Shown in pieces: positions 16,006-18,923 of a stretch of 18,923 nucleotides of DNA (positions are counted from its first letter, which is position 1; each line of letters opens with the position of its first letter). A model generated the notes under the pieces. That model was given only the letters and a program-made list of their open reading frames with translations. It had not been told where the DNA came from and did not search any database. The stretch comes from Thiodiazotropha sp037382205 (lineage in GTDB: Bacteria; Pseudomonadota; Gammaproteobacteria; Chromatiales; Chromatiaceae): the NCBI GenBank assembly GCA_037382205.1, contig JARRQD010000043.1, positions 1-18,923 of the forward strand, read 5' to 3'. Both the position numbers and the translations under genes were made by a program.

Positions 16006-18923
16006 AAAAGTTACGACCACTATTGAAAAAAGTGCCCACTCAAACAGTGGGTGGCAGGCCTAAGCATCGTGCTAATACAGAAGCCTATCGTGCAACACCT
16101 CCCAGTGGTGTTGTGGGCGATCGTACCAGCGGTACAATTGGAGGGAAGTCGGGCTGGGTGCTGCTGAATGAGCAGAATGTGGATTTGGCATTTTTAGAAC
16201 GCCATGAACACTATGTATATGGCGTGTGGTGTCTACCGGCCGATCTCGCTATTGGCCTGAGTATCGATGCTTTAAGCGCCTCTGGAGCGGGTAGTGACAT
16301 ATCCCTGTCCGACTTGGTGTTTGTCGAGCCGCTGATCGTGATAGGTTCAAAAACCATCCGCTTGAGAATCGAACAATCTATCGACTCTGCACAATCCCAT
16401 GTTCGTATTGTCTCCCTGGCGCCTGGGCAGAGCAGTCCTGCGGTTCACTTTCGATCGGCTTATCATCGGGTTGGCGAACAGTCGATGGAAGCGTTAAAAG
16501 AACAAGCACTAACCTGGATTCCCCAGTTCAACAAAGAGAGAAGTCGCGGTAAACAGATTCGACTAAATGGTATCACATCGGCTATCCGCCTTGGGCGTGG
16601 CTATGGGTCATTAGCGTTGACCGGAAGTAATAAGGCTTTCCACAGCGGGCTTTTGATCAGGGACGAGACTGTGAAGAACGGCAGTGCATGGAGTGACCAT
16701 CAAATAATTGGCGCCTGCTTTACCGCGTTAATTTCCACCGGGGAAGACATTGAGCAGGAGCAAGGTCGGTGCGCTACATTTTTGCCGGTACGGATTGATA
16801 GGGCGCACCTATTCTGCATTCCCGAAGCTATTGAGTTGACTGTTGGATGGCGTCTGCGGGAGCAATCAGCCGATCATTCATTGCTTGCCGATATCGTGGT
16901 TTACCAAGCTGGCAGTCAACCTGTTTTTGCGATGGAGGGTGTACAGCTATTTCGCACCGACCGGTCCAGGTTCCTGCAACGGGTTGGTGCGATCAAGGAC
17001 GGCGCCGACAATACGGATGGTACCGGGCACAGCCAGCACTGCTCAAGTGTGCGGCCAGTCGCTCCAGTCATGCAAAAGCAGACAAATCACGAATCGCGGG
17101 ATAAGCGGGAGACTGCTGCCGAGGTGGCTGTAATTGGCATGTCGGGTTTATTCCCGGGGGCAGCGACCACAGATGAGTTCTGGCAAAATCTTTGCGACGC
17201 AAAAAATGCAATTACCGAGGTTCCATCAAACCGGTGGCGGGAGTTCTCCGGTTGGTACAATCCGAACCCCGGTAACCAGGGTACTTCTTCCAGCAAAGTT
17301 GGAGGGTTTATCGATGAGATTGATCACTTCGATCACGACTATTTCAAAATATCCAGAGCCGATGCGGAACTGATGGACCCGCATCAGCGCTTGATGCTGC
17401 AAGAGGCCATTCGCGCGCTGGACAATGCCGCCCTGATAAGCGATCACTTTGATGGCAGCGACTGCGGGGTTTTTATCGGCGCCACCAGAGGGGATTATGA
17501 TCGCGTGCTGGATAGTGCAGGGCTCTACAAGGAAGGCAAGGCGTTTACCGGAACATCAGCCTCTCTGATTGCATCAAATATCGCCTATCATCTCAATTTG
17601 GCTGGCCCCACAGTTGTTGTCGATACGGCGTGCTCCTCTTCGCTGACTGCCGTCCACCTCGCCTGCGCCAGTATCGATCGGGGAGAGTGCGAGCTCGCAT
17701 TAGTCGGGGGTGTCAATCTCTTTCTCAGCCCTATCGCCCATATACATACCAGCCAGGTGGGTATGCAATCGGCCAAGGGTGAGTGCCGCACCTTTGATGT
17801 CGCCGCCGACGGCACTGTATTTTCAGAAGCCTGCGCCGCCATTGTTTTAAAACGACTGGATGCGGCGCGGCACGATGGCGATCCGATACTCGCCAGCATC
17901 AGTGGCAGCGGTATCAATCACGATGGCAAGACGAACGGTATCACCGCACCGAGTTCACTGACTCAGGCGAGGCTTATGCGACAGGTACTCGAGCGCTCGT
18001 CGCTGCAAAGCTCCCAGATCAGTTATGTGGAAGCACATGGCACCGCCACACCACTGGGGGATCCCATCGAGGTAAAAGCACTGGCGGAAGTCTATGGCGG
18101 TTCGGAAGGCAATCCCGAGTCCTGCTTGGTTGGTTCGGTCAAGTCGAACATAGGTCACTGTGGTTATGCGGCTGGGATTGTGGGGCTGATTAAATGTGTG
18201 CTCTGCCTGAAGCACGAAAAGGTGCCGCCGTCCTTGCACTTCACAGAACCAAATAAGCGCATAGATTTTTCAAGTACCCGATTTGAAGTTAGCCGCTGTC
18301 TTCAACCCTGGCAAGATAGACAATTAAGCCCGCGATATTGTGCCGTAAGCTCGTTTGGTTTTGGTGGTAGCAATGCACATGTGGTATTGCGCAGTGCCAC
18401 CGGGCGGTCGGGCGAGAAAACCGTGTCCATAACGGCAGATGGCGCTACTAAGGCGTTTTATATTCCCGTGAGCGCTGAGTCGTATGCCGGCATTAGTGGT
18501 GCAATATTCGAGCTTGGTCGGTATCTTCAAGCCAGGATTGCTGAAAACGAGGGATTTGTCGAACACGATCTGAGCGTCGCCAATATTGCCTATACACTTG
18601 AGCACAGAAGGCGTAGTCGTTGTGCTTTTCGGGCACTGTTTAAAGCCAACTCTATCGTCGCATTAGCCGACACACTGATTGCTCAGGCTGTCGGAGGCCT
18701 CGCTGAGATCTCAACGAATGTTTGGCTCAGCGAATCTGTACTCCGAGATTCCGGCATCAATATGGAAATAGCCAGAGAGAGCGTGGACACTTATCGAGAG
18801 AGGCTTACACCCGATCAACTTGCATGGATTTTACAGCAGCCGGATGCCTGTGGACTCAATGAATACCCTGCCAGTGTAGTGGCCCTAAATCTTCCCGGTT
18901 ACTGCTTTGAGAAAATCTCTGTA
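16002..18923 (+). CDS. Trans-AT PKS, partial: DH*-KS, open at right edge
   Basis: The frame is open for 974 codons to the window end. ATG at 16002 overlaps the preceding TGA (ATGA), implying translational coupling and co-linear function. Residues 1-40 are basic and low-complexity. Residues about 45-325 are DH-like: His70, Gly74 and Pro79 complete HxxxGxxxxP, but the position of the second catalytic residue reads DHQIIGACFT with Gly237 where Asp is expected. It is therefore probably an isomerase- or cyclase-like relative, or inactive. A linker follows, then a KS (374-805) with Cys544 in DTACSSS, His679 in EAHGTAT and His719 in NIGH. This KS departs from usual forms at 603-618 (DGTVFSEACAAIVLKR, lacking the GEG motif) and at CGYAAG after NIGH. 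The post-KS linker ends in LPGYCFEK (964-971) just before the edge. The DH* would act on the chain held by the tandem ACPs of the previous protein, before transfer to this KS. Confidence 0.88.
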   Translation, partial: MKKLRPLLKKVPTQTVGGRPKHRANTEAYRATPPSGVVGDRTSGTIGGKSGWVLLNEQNVDLAFLERHEHYVYGVWCLPADLAIGLSIDALSASGAGSDISLSDLVFVEPLIVIGSKTIRLRIEQSIDSAQSHVRIVSLAPGQSSPAVHFRSAYHRVGEQSMEALKEQALTWIPQFNKERSRGKQIRLNGITSAIRLGRGYGSLALTGSNKAFHSGLLIRDETVKNGSAWSDHQIIGACFTALISTGEDIEQEQGRCATFLPVRIDRAHLFCIPEAIELTVGWRLREQSADHSLLADIVVYQAGSQPVFAMEGVQLFRTDRSRFLQRVGAIKDGADNTDGTGHSQHCSSVRPVAPVMQKQTNHESRDKRETAAEVAVIGMSGLFPGAATTDEFWQNLCDAKNAITEVPSNRWREFSGWYNPNPGNQGTSSSKVGGFIDEIDHFDHDYFKISRADAELMDPHQRLMLQEAIRALDNAALISDHFDGSDCGVFIGATRGDYDRVLDSAGLYKEGKAFTGTSASLIASNIAYHLNLAGPTVVVDTACSSSLTAVHLACASIDRGECELALVGGVNLFLSPIAHIHTSQVGMQSAKGECRTFDVAADGTVFSEACAAIVLKRLDAARHDGDPILASISGSGINHDGKTNGITAPSSLTQARLMRQVLERSSLQSSQISYVEAHGTATPLGDPIEVKALAEVYGGSEGNPESCLVGSVKSNIGHCGYAAGIVGLIKCVLCLKHEKVPPSLHFTEPNKRIDFSSTRFEVSRCLQPWQDRQLSPRYCAVSSFGFGGSNAHVVLRSATGRSGEKTVSITADGATKAFYIPVSAESYAGISGAIFELGRYLQARIAENEGFVEHDLSVANIAYTLEHRRRSRCAFRALFKANSIVALADTLIAQAVGGLAEISTNVWLSESVLRDSGINMEIARESVDTYRERLTPDQLAWILQQPDACGLNEYPASVVALNLPGYCFEKISV

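Noticed and set aside
16843..17133. Plus-strand ORFs of 85-96 codons
   Set aside because: They overlap in other frames the DH*-KS gene, which is open from 16002 to the edge with conserved motifs.

Overview
The window is a stretch of a bacterial modular polyketide synthase (PKS) locus of the trans-acyltransferase (trans-AT) type. Every elongation module visible lacks an embedded AT domain, and the ketosynthases (KSs) are separated by irregular combinations of DH-like, KR and ACP domains. The host cannot be named from the sequence. Long bacterial operon-like genes, an ATGA stop/start overlap and a moderately AT-rich start rising to about 55-60% GC at the right end would fit a Gram-negative bacterium, perhaps a marine or symbiotic gammaproteobacterium, but that is a guess.

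Layout, left to right. (1) Bases 1-1322, minus strand: a gene running off the left edge. It encodes a fatty-acyl-AMP-ligase (FAAL)-like protein whose adenylation motifs are badly eroded. (2) 1323-1917: AT-rich divergent intergenic region. (3) 1918-5601: a KS-DH-DH-ACP protein. Its KS and ACP look like the cis-AT family, but it has no AT, and both DH-like domains have lost active-site positions. (4) 5695-6705: a free-standing SAM-dependent O-methyltransferase. (5) 6706-7028: non-coding gap. (6) 7029 to 16005: one very large PKS gene, KS-DH-KR-ACP-DH*-ACP-KS-ACP-ACP. It is split into two reading frames at about 13760 by a lesion inside its second KS, where about 23 conserved residues are missing and the frame changes. 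(7) 16002-18923: the next PKS gene, overlapping the previous stop by ATGA. It starts with a DH-like domain lacking the catalytic Asp, followed by a complete KS, and runs off the right edge at the end of the post-KS linker.

How the genes would work together (inference from domain logic). The KS-DH-KR-ACP module would extend the chain, reduce to a D-configured (B-type) beta-hydroxyl and dehydrate it. The following DH*-ACP could isomerise a double bond or catalyse oxa-cyclisation. The next KS feeds a tandem ACP pair carrying the beta-branching signature (Trp six residues after the phosphopantetheine Ser), which predicts an HMG-CoA-synthase-type beta-branch installed by a cassette not present here. 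The chain would then pass to the DH*-KS at the start of the next protein. AT, the beta-branching cassette and thioesterase must lie outside the window. The O-methyltransferase would methylate a hydroxyl or enol of the product.

The main points for a second look are the damaged KS, the AT-less cis-AT-like module with two degenerate DHs, the eroded FAAL, and the DH* domain split onto a new protein directly after a beta-branching module.
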